Part shown: piece after piece, positions 45,280-52,738 of the stretch
How the letters are laid out: each line of letters begins with the position of its first letter
Position numbering within the stretch: the stretch's first letter is position 1
NCBI GenBank assembly: GCA_022446815.1
Contig: JAKVCD010000005.1
Span: 2,522 to 66,521, forward strand
Reading direction: 5' to 3'
Length of the DNA: 64,000 bases
DNA from: Planctomycetota bacterium
GTDB lineage: Bacteria > Planctomycetota > UBA1135 > GCA-002686595
The notes under the pieces: generated by a model
Database searches by the model: none
What the model saw: the letters and a program-made list of their open reading frames with translations, nothing else
Told to the model about the DNA's origin: nothing
Position numbers and translations under genes: made by a program

Positions 45280-45852
45280 ATGGCTGATCAAGACACAGAC
45301 AAGCCCCTCGACGACGACGGCGTTGAGATCATCGACTACCTGAGCACCGTGCTCGTTGTCCTCCCTCCGGAGGGCTTTGACGAGCAGGTGATGCGCTGCG
45401 CGCGCTCGAGCTTGGCGGTACTACACATCGCGACACGCTCCGTCTCCTCTGAGTTTGACGAGATGGTGAGCGGGCGCTTGCAGGATGAGTTTCTCGTTGA
45501 GGGAGTCCTCGCAGATGAGTCCATGGAGGGTTACTCAGGCCTCGTGATCGTCGGTGGTGAAGGGGCGAAGACGCTCTGGACAGACGCAGACGCGATCCGC
45601 TTGGCCAAGGAGGCCGCAGCGCAGGGCAAGATGATCGGCGCTTGGGGTGACGCGGTGGGCGTGCTTGCGAGCGCAGGGGTTGTCTCCGGAGTCAAGGTCA
45701 CCGGCTCTTCGGATTGCCACGTAGCGTTGAAGAAGGCTGGGGCCAAGCTCAGCACACGTCAGGTCGTCTCCAGCGGGATGATCGTTACTGGTCTTGATGG
45801 GACAGTCGGGATGCGCTTTGGGAAGGCCCTAGCGCAGGTAGTCACCGTCTGA
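45280..45852 (+). CDS. DJ-1/PfpI-like protein without the catalytic cysteine
   Basis: A 190-residue protein. The order of elements is that of the DJ-1/PfpI fold: VLVVLPPEGFDE (strand 1), VLADESMEGYSGLVIVGGEGA (central strand and turn), then AIRLAKEAAAQGKMIGAWGD.VGVLASAGVVSGVKVTG (nucleophile elbow region). The elbow, normally A-I-C-A-G-P, reads G-A-W-G-D-A, so the nucleophilic Cys is replaced by Gly. Activity as a deglycase or protease is therefore unlikely, and a binding role is more plausible. It follows the propeller-like gene after 40 bases. Confidence 0.65.
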   Translation: MADQDTDKPLDDDGVEIIDYLSTVLVVLPPEGFDEQVMRCARSSLAVLHIATRSVSSEFDEMVSGRLQDEFLVEGVLADESMEGYSGLVIVGGEGAKTLWTDADAIRLAKEAAAQGKMIGAWGDAVGVLASAGVVSGVKVTGSSDCHVALKKAGAKLSTRQVVSSGMIVTGLDGTVGMRFGKALAQVVTV

Positions 45853-45859
45853 GGACCCT

Positions 45860-46021
45860 CCGGCCTCTATAGAGGGCCGGCCTCCGGGGGTGGATTTGCT
45901 CCCCGAGATGCTCGGGGGGGTACAATTTCGGACCCGCTGCTCGGCGGGATCCCAGCCCTCCTCCTAGCTCTTGGAGTGGGGCCGACATGAACCTGACCGC
46001 AACTGGCGCGCGCTGCGCGCC
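45860..46021 (+). promoter_or_regulatory. Cluster of four hairpins upstream of tex
   Basis: Hairpins within 162 bases: an almost perfect palindrome of CCGGCCTCTA with TAGAGGGCCGG (45860-45880); CCCCGAG-ATG-CTCGGGG (45901-45917); CCCGC/GCGGG (45933-45948); and GGCGCGC-GCT-GCGCGCC (46005-46021). The first two could include a terminator of the preceding gene, but no T-run follows. They sit in the leader of the S1-domain protein gene tex. Confidence 0.5.
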
Positions 46022-46059
46022 ATGACCCCGCGACCCCGTCCACGAGAGGGGGAGACGCC

Positions 46060-48783
46060 GTGACCGCAACAGCACTACTCGATCGAATCGCCCGCGAGCT
46101 GAAGACCGAAGCCGCCCACGTCCGTGGAGCCATCGACCTCCTCGATGCCGGCCTCAGCGCACCCTTTATTGGCCGCTTTCGCCGCGCAGAGGTCGGCGGC
46201 TTGAATGAGAATCAGATCCGCCGGATCGATCTCAGGAGGCGCGTGCTCGAAGAGTTGGATAGACGGCGGAACACGATCCTTCGTGCGCTTGAGAAGGAGG
46301 AGTCTGCAAAGCCGACGGATATCGCGCGGATCCAAGCGTGCATGGATCGCTTCGAGCTCGAGGACCTGTTCCTCCCGCACCGCCGCCCCGAGCCGGAGGT
46401 CCAGCTCTCTCTAGATCGAGGCTTAGGGTCTCTAGCCGACGCGCTCGTCGTCGCGGTGCCAGGGGCTCCTGTGTCTGAAGGCGCGCCCCCTGCGGTCGAA
46501 GAAGCGACCCCCGAAGCGACCCCTGAGCAGGCGCCGGACGAGGTTCCTGCTGAAGAAGAGGCGGACCTCGCTTCTACGGAGTCAGCAGAAGCTGACTCTG
46601 AAGAAGTAGAGACACCTGCGGAAGAGGAAGGCGATGTGGAGGTGGCAACGGCTGACGAGGTCGCTGACGCGGAGGCGGCGACCGATGCGAGCGAGCCCGC
46701 CGCTGAAGATGCTGCGCCCGCCGTGGAGTCGGCCGTCCCCGCACCAGCGGCTTCCCCGAGCCCCGAGTCTCTCGCTCAGCCGGACCTTACGCCTGAGCTC
46801 GCGCTCCTCTGCCGTGACTATGTGAACCCCGATAAGGGCATCCACACGGAGGCTGAAGCGCTCGAGGGGGCGATCAGGATCCTCTCTGATCGTCTCGGAA
46901 GGAACCCGCGCCTGCGGAGCACCTTGCGGAGTCTGATGCGCAAGCAAGGAGTCCTTCAGGTCAAGCCGATGGTCGTGGCCTCCAAAGCGGGTCGTCACAA
47001 GTCGCTCCTGAAGCTGAATCAACCTCTTAGGCAGGTCCAGGGGCATAAGCTCCTCGCGCTTCGACGCGCGCAGAAAGACCGCGTCCTCACGACGCGCATC
47101 TCAATCGACCACGAGCGAGGGATGGAGAAGGTGTTAGGCGCGCTCTCCAAGCGCCCGAACCCTGCCTTCTCCGGTGTTCATCGGGTGATCGCTGCCCGTG
47201 CGCTCGAGCGCAGGTTGATCCCCATGCTCGAAGAGGAGATCCGCCTAGAGCTCAAGGAGCGCGCGGATGAAGAAGCGCTTCGCTTCCTCGCCCAGCACCT
47301 CCGTCGCGTCCTGCTCACGGACCCTCACACGCGCCGTTCTGCGACAGCAGGCCTCCACGTAGATCCCAAAGGCGATTGGGTGATCGCGGTCTTAGACCCA
47401 GACGGATTGCCTGTAGGTGAGCCGCTGCAGGTCGCGGTGGGAGATCGCAGCATCGAGGAGCTCGGGGCTGACCTTGCTGCTCTGGCTGAGCAGAAGATCG
47501 AAGCTATGGCGCTAGCGAATGGGAAGACCGCTCGCACGGTCCTGATCAAGCTGCGTAAGGCCTTTGCTGCAGCGAAGCTCGACTGCTTCTGCTTCCTCGT
47601 GAGCGATGCAGGCTTGGCTAGCTATGCGAACTCTGAGGTCGCCCGAAAGGAGCTCGCAGATATGAGCGTCCACGTGCGGATGGCAATCAGCTCTGCGCGA
47701 CGTCTACAGGACCCGCTGCGTGAGCTCTTGAAGGTGGATCCGAGGCACATGGGGCTTGGGCCCCAGCAGGGCTTGGTCTCTAAGGCCAACGTGAAGCGCG
47801 TCTTCAACGATGTGATCGAGTCCTGCGTCTCATACGTAGGCTGTGACCTAAACCTCGCCCCTGCGGTTCAGCTTGCGCACCTCCCCGGCCTCGATGCTGC
47901 GCTCGCTGAGAAGCTCGTCGCGCGACGTGCAGAGAGGCCCTTCGAGCGACTCGAAGAGCTTCGAGAGGAAGGCCTCCTAGACGAGTCCGCTTGGGCGAGC
48001 GCGGCGGCTTTCTTGCGCATCCGTGGCTCTGCTGAGCCTCTGGATCGGACAAACCTGCACCCGGAACAGTATGCGGTCGCGCGTCGCCTCATCGAGGCCG
48101 CTGGCTCTACGCCAGAGGAGGCTGTGGGGAAGCCTAACGTGCTCAAGGGCTTGAAGCGCGCAGACTTCGACGTCGATCCCGACACATGGCGTGACCTCTT
48201 GAGAGAGCTCGCTTATCCGGGCCGCGATCCGCGCAGGAGCCTGCGCAGGCCTGAACTGCTCGACCCCGAGACAGATCCGTCCCGCCTCACAGCTGGTCGT
48301 GTCCTCGACGGTGTGGTCGCGAGCGTCTCTAACTTCGCAGCGTTCGTGGACGTCGGCCTCGAGCAAGACGCGATCCTCCACGTCTCGGAGATCACAGACA
48401 GGTACGTGCGTGATGCTCGTGAGGTGCTCTCCATTGGTCAGGTGGTGCGTGCCAAGATCATCGAATCTTCTGATAAGCGAATGACCCTGAGCTTGAAGCG
48501 CGTACCGCGAAAGGGCGACGGCGGCGGAAAGGGCGAACGCTCTAGGCCGCAGTCTGGCCCGCAGATCCGACCCCGACGCGACGGCATGGGCGGCGCCAAG
48601 CAGCCTCGGCAGTTCGGCGGTCCTGGGCGAGGGCGTCGCTCCGGCCCCGGCGGTGATCGGCGTGACGGTCGAGGCAAGAAGGGCAAAGAGGACGTCCGGG
48701 TTGACCTCCGCAAGGTCAATAAGCCGGGGCAAGATGCGAACTACAATCCCTTCGCAGACTTCTTCAAGGACCAGGACAGCTGA
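46060..48783 (+). CDS. tex: Tex-like transcription accessory / RNA-binding protein with an acidic insertion
   Basis: A 907-residue protein starting with GTG 46060 after GAGGGGGA. Most Tex proteins have about 770 residues. The N-terminus PFIGRFRRAEVGGLNE and the YqgF-like part with SVHVRMAISSARRLQDPL and LLKVDPRHMGLG, the HhH module, and a C-terminal S1 domain (about 745-815; GVVASVSNFAAFVDVGLE) are all typical. Two additions stand out: residues about 134-242 are an Ala/Glu/Pro-rich acidic insertion absent from usual Tex, and the last 90 residues are an Arg/Gly-rich tail that likely binds RNA. Tex acts in transcription and RNA turnover. Confidence 0.93.
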   Translation: MTATALLDRIARELKTEAAHVRGAIDLLDAGLSAPFIGRFRRAEVGGLNENQIRRIDLRRRVLEELDRRRNTILRALEKEESAKPTDIARIQACMDRFELEDLFLPHRRPEPEVQLSLDRGLGSLADALVVAVPGAPVSEGAPPAVEEATPEATPEQAPDEVPAEEEADLASTESAEADSEEVETPAEEEGDVEVATADEVADAEAATDASEPAAEDAAPAVESAVPAPAASPSPESLAQPDLTPELALLCRDYVNPDKGIHTEAEALEGAIRILSDRLGRNPRLRSTLRSLMRKQGVLQVKPMVVASKAGRHKSLLKLNQPLRQVQGHKLLALRRAQKDRVLTTRISIDHERGMEKVLGALSKRPNPAFSGVHRVIAARALERRLIPMLEEEIRLELKERADEEALRFLAQHLRRVLLTDPHTRRSATAGLHVDPKGDWVIAVLDPDGLPVGEPLQVAVGDRSIEELGADLAALAEQKIEAMALANGKTARTVLIKLRKAFAAAKLDCFCFLVSDAGLASYANSEVARKELADMSVHVRMAISSARRLQDPLRELLKVDPRHMGLGPQQGLVSKANVKRVFNDVIESCVSYVGCDLNLAPAVQLAHLPGLDAALAEKLVARRAERPFERLEELREEGLLDESAWASAAAFLRIRGSAEPLDRTNLHPEQYAVARRLIEAAGSTPEEAVGKPNVLKGLKRADFDVDPDTWRDLLRELAYPGRDPRRSLRRPELLDPETDPSRLTAGRVLDGVVASVSNFAAFVDVGLEQDAILHVSEITDRYVRDAREVLSIGQVVRAKIIESSDKRMTLSLKRVPRKGDGGGKGERSRPQSGPQIRPRRDGMGGAKQPRQFGGPGRGRRSGPGGDRRDGRGKKGKEDVRVDLRKVNKPGQDANYNPFADFFKDQDS

Positions 48784-48795
48784 GGTGATGAGGCC

Positions 48796-49635
48796 TCAGA
48801 CGAGGTCTTCATCGTCCCAGTCAAACCAGCTGATGCTCTCCGTGTTAGACGGAGGGTCGAAGCTCGGGGCGGCTTCTGCCTGAGGCTCTTCCTCTGGTGT
48901 CTCGATCTCTCTCGGCTGGTCTGCCCTGCTGTCTCCCCGAGGGAAGTCCCACACGAAGCTCTTAGGGTCCACCGAGACGTCTCCGCTGAGCCGGTCTTCT
49001 AGGTCTCCTAGCTCGACGAGCTCAGCGTGCTCCCTCCACAGTCGCGCTTCGTCTGGAGTCTGCTCCTCTATCTCGAGCGTCATCTCGAGCTCCTCATCGT
49101 CAGGCTCCTCAATGCGTGGCTCGGTTGAGAGAGGTTGCGGCCCAAGACGCCTCGGCCCGAGCTGGTGTTGACGAGGGGTGAGCTCTGCACCTGCAGCCAT
49201 CGACCACTCAGCTTCGCTCTCTACGTTCTCACCTAAGCGTGCTTCCAGTCGGGCCGACATCTCTTGCAGCTCATCCTTGATGCCCTCGTGTCGTCGCTCT
49301 AGCTCAATGATCAGGCGCTCTTGGAGCTCTCGAATGTCAGCGCTCGCAGCGGCGCTCTCCGCTCTCTTCGAAGGGGGGCCAGCAGGCGTCTGGCTTGGTA
49401 CGGACTCGAAGGGCCCCTCTTTGCGCACGACCGAGGCGAGGGTCAGGAGGAGGAAGCCTGCTACGCATAGGGTCCCTGCGGGGAACCCGAAACCTTGCAG
49501 CGTTTCTGAGAGAGCGCCGAGGCCAGAGAGCGAGTCTGCGAAGAGTGAGAGCACGAGGCCGCCGATGAGCAGGGCCCATCCGAGGAGCCTGGTCGCGCTC
49601 TTGAGCACGCTGGGGGGTGTTTTAGGGGTATTCAC
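48796..49635 (-). CDS. Membrane protein with an acidic coiled-coil cytoplasmic tail, unknown
   Basis: A 279-residue protein. Two membrane segments are seen at about 16-35 and 52-72 (LLGWALLIGGLVLSLF and TLCVAGFLLLTLASVV). The remainder is hydrophilic, with a coiled-coil-like stretch (SADIRELQERLIIELERR, then HEGIKDELQEMSARLEARLGE) and a strongly acidic C-terminus ending in the aromatic WFDWDDEDLV. No domain is recognised. It could anchor another protein; the neighbours tex (convergent) and ptsI (divergent) give no clear hint. Confidence 0.65.
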   Translation of the reverse strand: MNTPKTPPSVLKSATRLLGWALLIGGLVLSLFADSLSGLGALSETLQGFGFPAGTLCVAGFLLLTLASVVRKEGPFESVPSQTPAGPPSKRAESAAASADIRELQERLIIELERRHEGIKDELQEMSARLEARLGENVESEAEWSMAAGAELTPRQHQLGPRRLGPQPLSTEPRIEEPDDEELEMTLEIEEQTPDEARLWREHAELVELGDLEDRLSGDVSVDPKSFVWDFPRGDSRADQPREIETPEEEPQAEAAPSFDPPSNTESISWFDWDDEDLV

Positions 49636-49935
49636 AGCGAATTAGGGCCCGAATGCGGGCTCACAAGAGGCGCTATCGAGTGAATGCAACCCTGAACTTA
49701 AGTAAATGGGCGTTCTCTCAAAGCGCCTAAGTTCAGAGGGGGCTTGGGGATGTAGGCAGGAGCAAATCCCCAGGAAGAGGGCATGAAGGCTATCTAGAAC
49801 AGGCCCTAGATGATAAATTCGACATCCTTAGGAGGTAGATGAGCTCACAGGAGCACGGCACAGCTTCGGCTAGCCGCGCCCTGGGGGTCTGGGATCGTTC
49901 CCGCAAGTCAGCCTCCTGGACAGATCGAATCCAGA
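49636..49935 (+). promoter_or_regulatory. Structured 300-base leader region upstream of ptsI
   Basis: Hairpin 1 has outer arms CTGAACTTA (49692-49700) and TAAGTTCAG (49728-49736) and an inner stem GGCG/CGCC (49709-49712 and 49724-49727). Hairpin 2 pairs TGGGGAT (49745-49751) with ATCCCCA (49766-49772). A near-consensus Shine-Dalgarno AGGAGG (49830-49835) lies 3 bases before ATG 49839 of a 75-codon frame that runs into ptsI in another frame. ptsI itself has no Shine-Dalgarno. This may be an attenuating leader; both the promoter and the role of the frame are unproved. Confidence 0.45.
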
Positions 49936-51759
49936 ATGAGCAGACAGCGACACATCAAGGGGACCCCGGTTGCGCCCGGAATGGCCATGGGCCCGGTCCA
50001 TGTCGTCAGGGCTGCTCGCGACAGAGTCCCTACCTGGTCCATCCCAGAGCAGGAGGTCATGGATGAGGTCGGACGACTTCACGAGGCCATCGATCGTGTC
50101 TGTGAAGAGCTCGAGAGCCGGCGCGTCGTCGTCGCAGAGCAAGCGAACGAGCAGGACGCGAACATCCTCGCGGTTCACGGGATGATCGTCCGCGACCCCT
50201 CTGCGATCTCAGAGGTCGAGAAGAGGATCCGTGAGGATCGTCTGAACGCTGAGGCTTGTGTGCAGAGCCTCATCGAGCGCCTGGTCAGCTCGATGTCTGG
50301 GATGGATGAAGAGAACATCAAGGGCTACGCGGCAGACGTCAGCGAGCCATGGCGCGCCGTCTTGGAAGAGCTGATGCAGACCGAGAAGCGGGACTTCCTC
50401 GCTGGGGGAGAGAAGGTCGTCCTCGCGGCCTCCGAGCTCACCCCGCAGGTCGCCACGGCCCTTGACCGGGACCGCGTCCTCGCTGTGATCTGTGAGACTG
50501 GTGGGCGCTTCTCTCACGGCGCCGTCTTAGCGCGCTCATTTGGCTTCCCATGCGTCGTCGGCTTGCCAAATCTTCTGGGCAGATTGGAGCAGGGGATGAG
50601 GGTGATCGTCCGTGGAGATCAAGGGACCGTTCAGCTGCAGCCTACGGAAGAGGACGTCGACAGCTTCCTCGTGGAGCGCTCCCGTCTGCAAGCTCGCGCT
50701 GAGGCGCTCAGCACTCAGGCCGGCCTAGCCTCAGAGACTCCGGACGGTGTGCGCGTTGACCTGAGCGTCAACATCGAGAGCGTCCATGACTTCGGTACCT
50801 TCGACATCAACCACTCTGACGGGGTGGGGCTCCTGCGGACCGAGTTCCTCTACATGGAGCGCGGCCAGTTCCCCTCAGAGGAGGAGCAGTACCGCCTCTA
50901 CCGCCGGATCTTCGAGAACATGGGGGATCGCCCTGTCACCTTGCGGACCCTCGATATCGGTGGAGACAAGCAGCTGCCCTACTTCGACATGCCGAAGGAG
51001 CTCAACCCGGCCCTCGGCTGGCGTGGCATCCGGGTCGCGCTGCAGTGGAAGGACCTCCTGCGAGTTCAGCTCCGCGCGGCACTGCGGGCTAGCGCGCACG
51101 GGCGCCTAAAGCTGCTCCTGCCGATGATCACGACGCTGGATGAGGTCTTGGAGGTTCGCGAGATGGTTCGTGAGCTCCGGATCCAGCTCCTCGAGCAGGG
51201 ATATGAGGTCGCAGAGGATGTCCCCTTAGGGATCATGATTGAGGTCCCCGCGGCAGTCTTTGCGCTCCCGCAGCTCATCCAAGAGGTGGACTTCTTGAGC
51301 GTCGGGACCAACGACATGGTCCAGTATCTCTTGGCTGCTGACCGGGACAACCCCTTCGTCGGTGAGCTCTATGACCCTCACCAGCCGGCCGTGATCGAGG
51401 CGCTGAGCTACATCGCGCGGATCGCGAAGGCCGAAGGGAAGCCCTGCTCCGTCTGTGGCGAGATGGCGGGTGATCACATGAACGCACTCCTCCTGATGGG
51501 GATGGGCTTTGACGGTTTGAGCGTCGCGCCTAACTTCGTCAGTGAGGTCAAATACGCCATTCGGCGCACGGAGATGAGGACCGCGGAGGAGCTCTTCCGC
51601 GCGGCCGCGCTCGAGCGTTCGAGAGATGGTGTCAGGCGGGTCCTCCAGGACGCGAGCGAGCGGTTGATGCAGGTCACTGCCGCGGAGTCCGTGAAGGGGG
51701 AGCTCACTCCCGAGCAGTCGCTCGGTGAGGAGACCGGGCAAGAAGAAGGAGGCGCGTGA
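49936..51759 (+). CDS. ptsI: Phosphoenolpyruvate-protein phosphotransferase (PTS enzyme I)
   Basis: A 607-residue protein, slightly longer than E. coli PtsI. It moves phosphate from PEP to HPr. The phosphorylated His lies in ICETGGRFSHGAVLARSFGFP, split as GGRFSHGAVLAR. The PEP-binding domain has the DGVGLLRTEFLYM, LDIGGDKQLPYF, NPALGWRGIR, SVGTNDMVQYLLAADRDN and CSVCGEMAGD motifs. The C-terminal 40 residues are an acidic extension. No ptsH or enzyme II gene is nearby, so it may serve a regulatory PTS or use partners elsewhere. The start lacks a ribosome site but the conserved start MSRQRHIKGTPVAPGMAMGPV is right. Confidence 0.96.
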   Translation: MSRQRHIKGTPVAPGMAMGPVHVVRAARDRVPTWSIPEQEVMDEVGRLHEAIDRVCEELESRRVVVAEQANEQDANILAVHGMIVRDPSAISEVEKRIREDRLNAEACVQSLIERLVSSMSGMDEENIKGYAADVSEPWRAVLEELMQTEKRDFLAGGEKVVLAASELTPQVATALDRDRVLAVICETGGRFSHGAVLARSFGFPCVVGLPNLLGRLEQGMRVIVRGDQGTVQLQPTEEDVDSFLVERSRLQARAEALSTQAGLASETPDGVRVDLSVNIESVHDFGTFDINHSDGVGLLRTEFLYMERGQFPSEEEQYRLYRRIFENMGDRPVTLRTLDIGGDKQLPYFDMPKELNPALGWRGIRVALQWKDLLRVQLRAALRASAHGRLKLLLPMITTLDEVLEVREMVRELRIQLLEQGYEVAEDVPLGIMIEVPAAVFALPQLIQEVDFLSVGTNDMVQYLLAADRDNPFVGELYDPHQPAVIEALSYIARIAKAEGKPCSVCGEMAGDHMNALLLMGMGFDGLSVAPNFVSEVKYAIRRTEMRTAEELFRAAALERSRDGVRRVLQDASERLMQVTAAESVKGELTPEQSLGEETGQEEGGA

Positions 51760-51862
51760 TGAACAGGGGAACGCGCCATGAACAAGCGATGGGGTGCCAT
51801 GGGAGCGCCTAAAACGAAGTCAGCCTGAGGCTGCAAGAAGGAAGGAAGAAGGAGGAGATCCA

Positions 51863-52600
51863 GTGAAAGGAGCAATCTGGGGACCGGAGAGATCCAAAGC
51901 CCCCCGTAGAGGCCGCTGGTCACAAGCGGAGATCGGGAGGTTGCGCGAGCTGTATGGACTTCGCGATGACGAGAGCATCGCGAAGGAGATGTGCAGACCC
52001 GTTGAGAGCGTGCAGAAGATGGCGGAGCAGATCTTCGCCACGACACGTCGTACGGGGCCTTGGACCGCTGGTGAGGTCGAGCGCCTCAAGGAATACATCG
52101 GCGCGAGCACTCCCGAGGTGATCGGGCGCGTGTTCGGGCGACCTGTCGAGGAGGTCCAGCTCCAGATCAACGAGCTCGCGCGCATGAAGCGCCAAGGAGT
52201 TTGGGATCAGGACGAGGTCGTCGCTTTCAAGCGCCTCTACGGGACCCGCACGGAGGCTGACTTGGCGATCATCTTCGGTCGCACCGAAGAGTCTGTGCAG
52301 CGGCTCGCCACGAAGCTCTGCCTCGCCAAGGACAAGGCCTTCGTCAGGAAGCTTCAAGGCACGGCCTCCACGAAGATGCCGCGCTGGTCGGACGCTGAGA
52401 TTGAGCAGCTGAAGGAGCTCTACAGCACGAGCTCCAACTTAGAGATCGCCCAGGCGCTCGACCGCTCTGTGAAGAGCGTCGTCTCTAAGGCTCACAATCT
52501 AGGCCTTAAGAAGTCTTCGAACCGTCTGCAGGAGATGGGGCGTCAAAACGTCAACCTGCGCTATCGCCGCAGCGAAGCAGAGGGTGTCGCAGATGAGTGA
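51863..52600 (+). CDS. Protein with four tandem Myb/SANT-like repeats
   Basis: 245 residues from GTG 51863, preceded by AAGGAGGAG with 7 bases of spacing, a far better site than the ATG at 51794. Four units each start with a Trp-containing W-x-x-x-E helix and end with a second recognition-like helix: 17-58 (RWSQAEIGRLRELYG), 66-106 (PWTAGEVERLKEYIG), 113-154 (VWDQDEVVAFKRLYG), and 174-216 (RWSDAEIEQLKELYS). The third helix repeats R-x-x-x-S-V-x-x (RPVESVQKM, RPVEEVQLQ, RTEESVQRL, RSVKSVVSKA). Tandem Myb repeats are unusual in bacteria; DNA binding is likely, and the target is unknown. A terminator follows. Confidence 0.8.
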   Translation: MKGAIWGPERSKAPRRGRWSQAEIGRLRELYGLRDDESIAKEMCRPVESVQKMAEQIFATTRRTGPWTAGEVERLKEYIGASTPEVIGRVFGRPVEEVQLQINELARMKRQGVWDQDEVVAFKRLYGTRTEADLAIIFGRTEESVQRLATKLCLAKDKAFVRKLQGTASTKMPRWSDAEIEQLKELYSTSSNLEIAQALDRSVKSVVSKAHNLGLKKSSNRLQEMGRQNVNLRYRRSEAEGVADE

Positions 52601-52690
52601 GCGGCGCTTCCGCCCTCACTTAAGCGCGCTCGCCTGAGCCCCATACGAAAGACCCGCGCCCCGCGGGTTCCAGATCAACCCTCCCTCCCT

Positions 52691-52737
52691 CGGAGGCAGT
52701 CTCCCTCTAGAGAGTGCGACTGCCTCCTCTCTCTTTT
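52691..52737 (+). terminator. Rho-independent terminator after the Myb-like gene
   Basis: Arms GAGGCAGTC (52691-52699) and GACTGCCTC (52716-52724) pair perfectly over 9 bases, with a 16-base loop and CTCTCTC before TTTTTT (52732-52737). It lies between the convergent Myb-like gene and dnaE2 (stop at 52739). Confidence 0.82.
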
Positions 52738-52738
52738 T

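Noticed and set aside
45891..45926. Promoter TTGCTC with TACAAT before tex
   Set aside because: The spacer is 19 bases and the -35 match is weak, so it was not listed.
49839..50066. 75-codon frame with a strong ribosome site before ptsI as a real protein gene
   Set aside because: Its second half is the ptsI sequence read in another frame and there is no domain; kept only as a possible leader.
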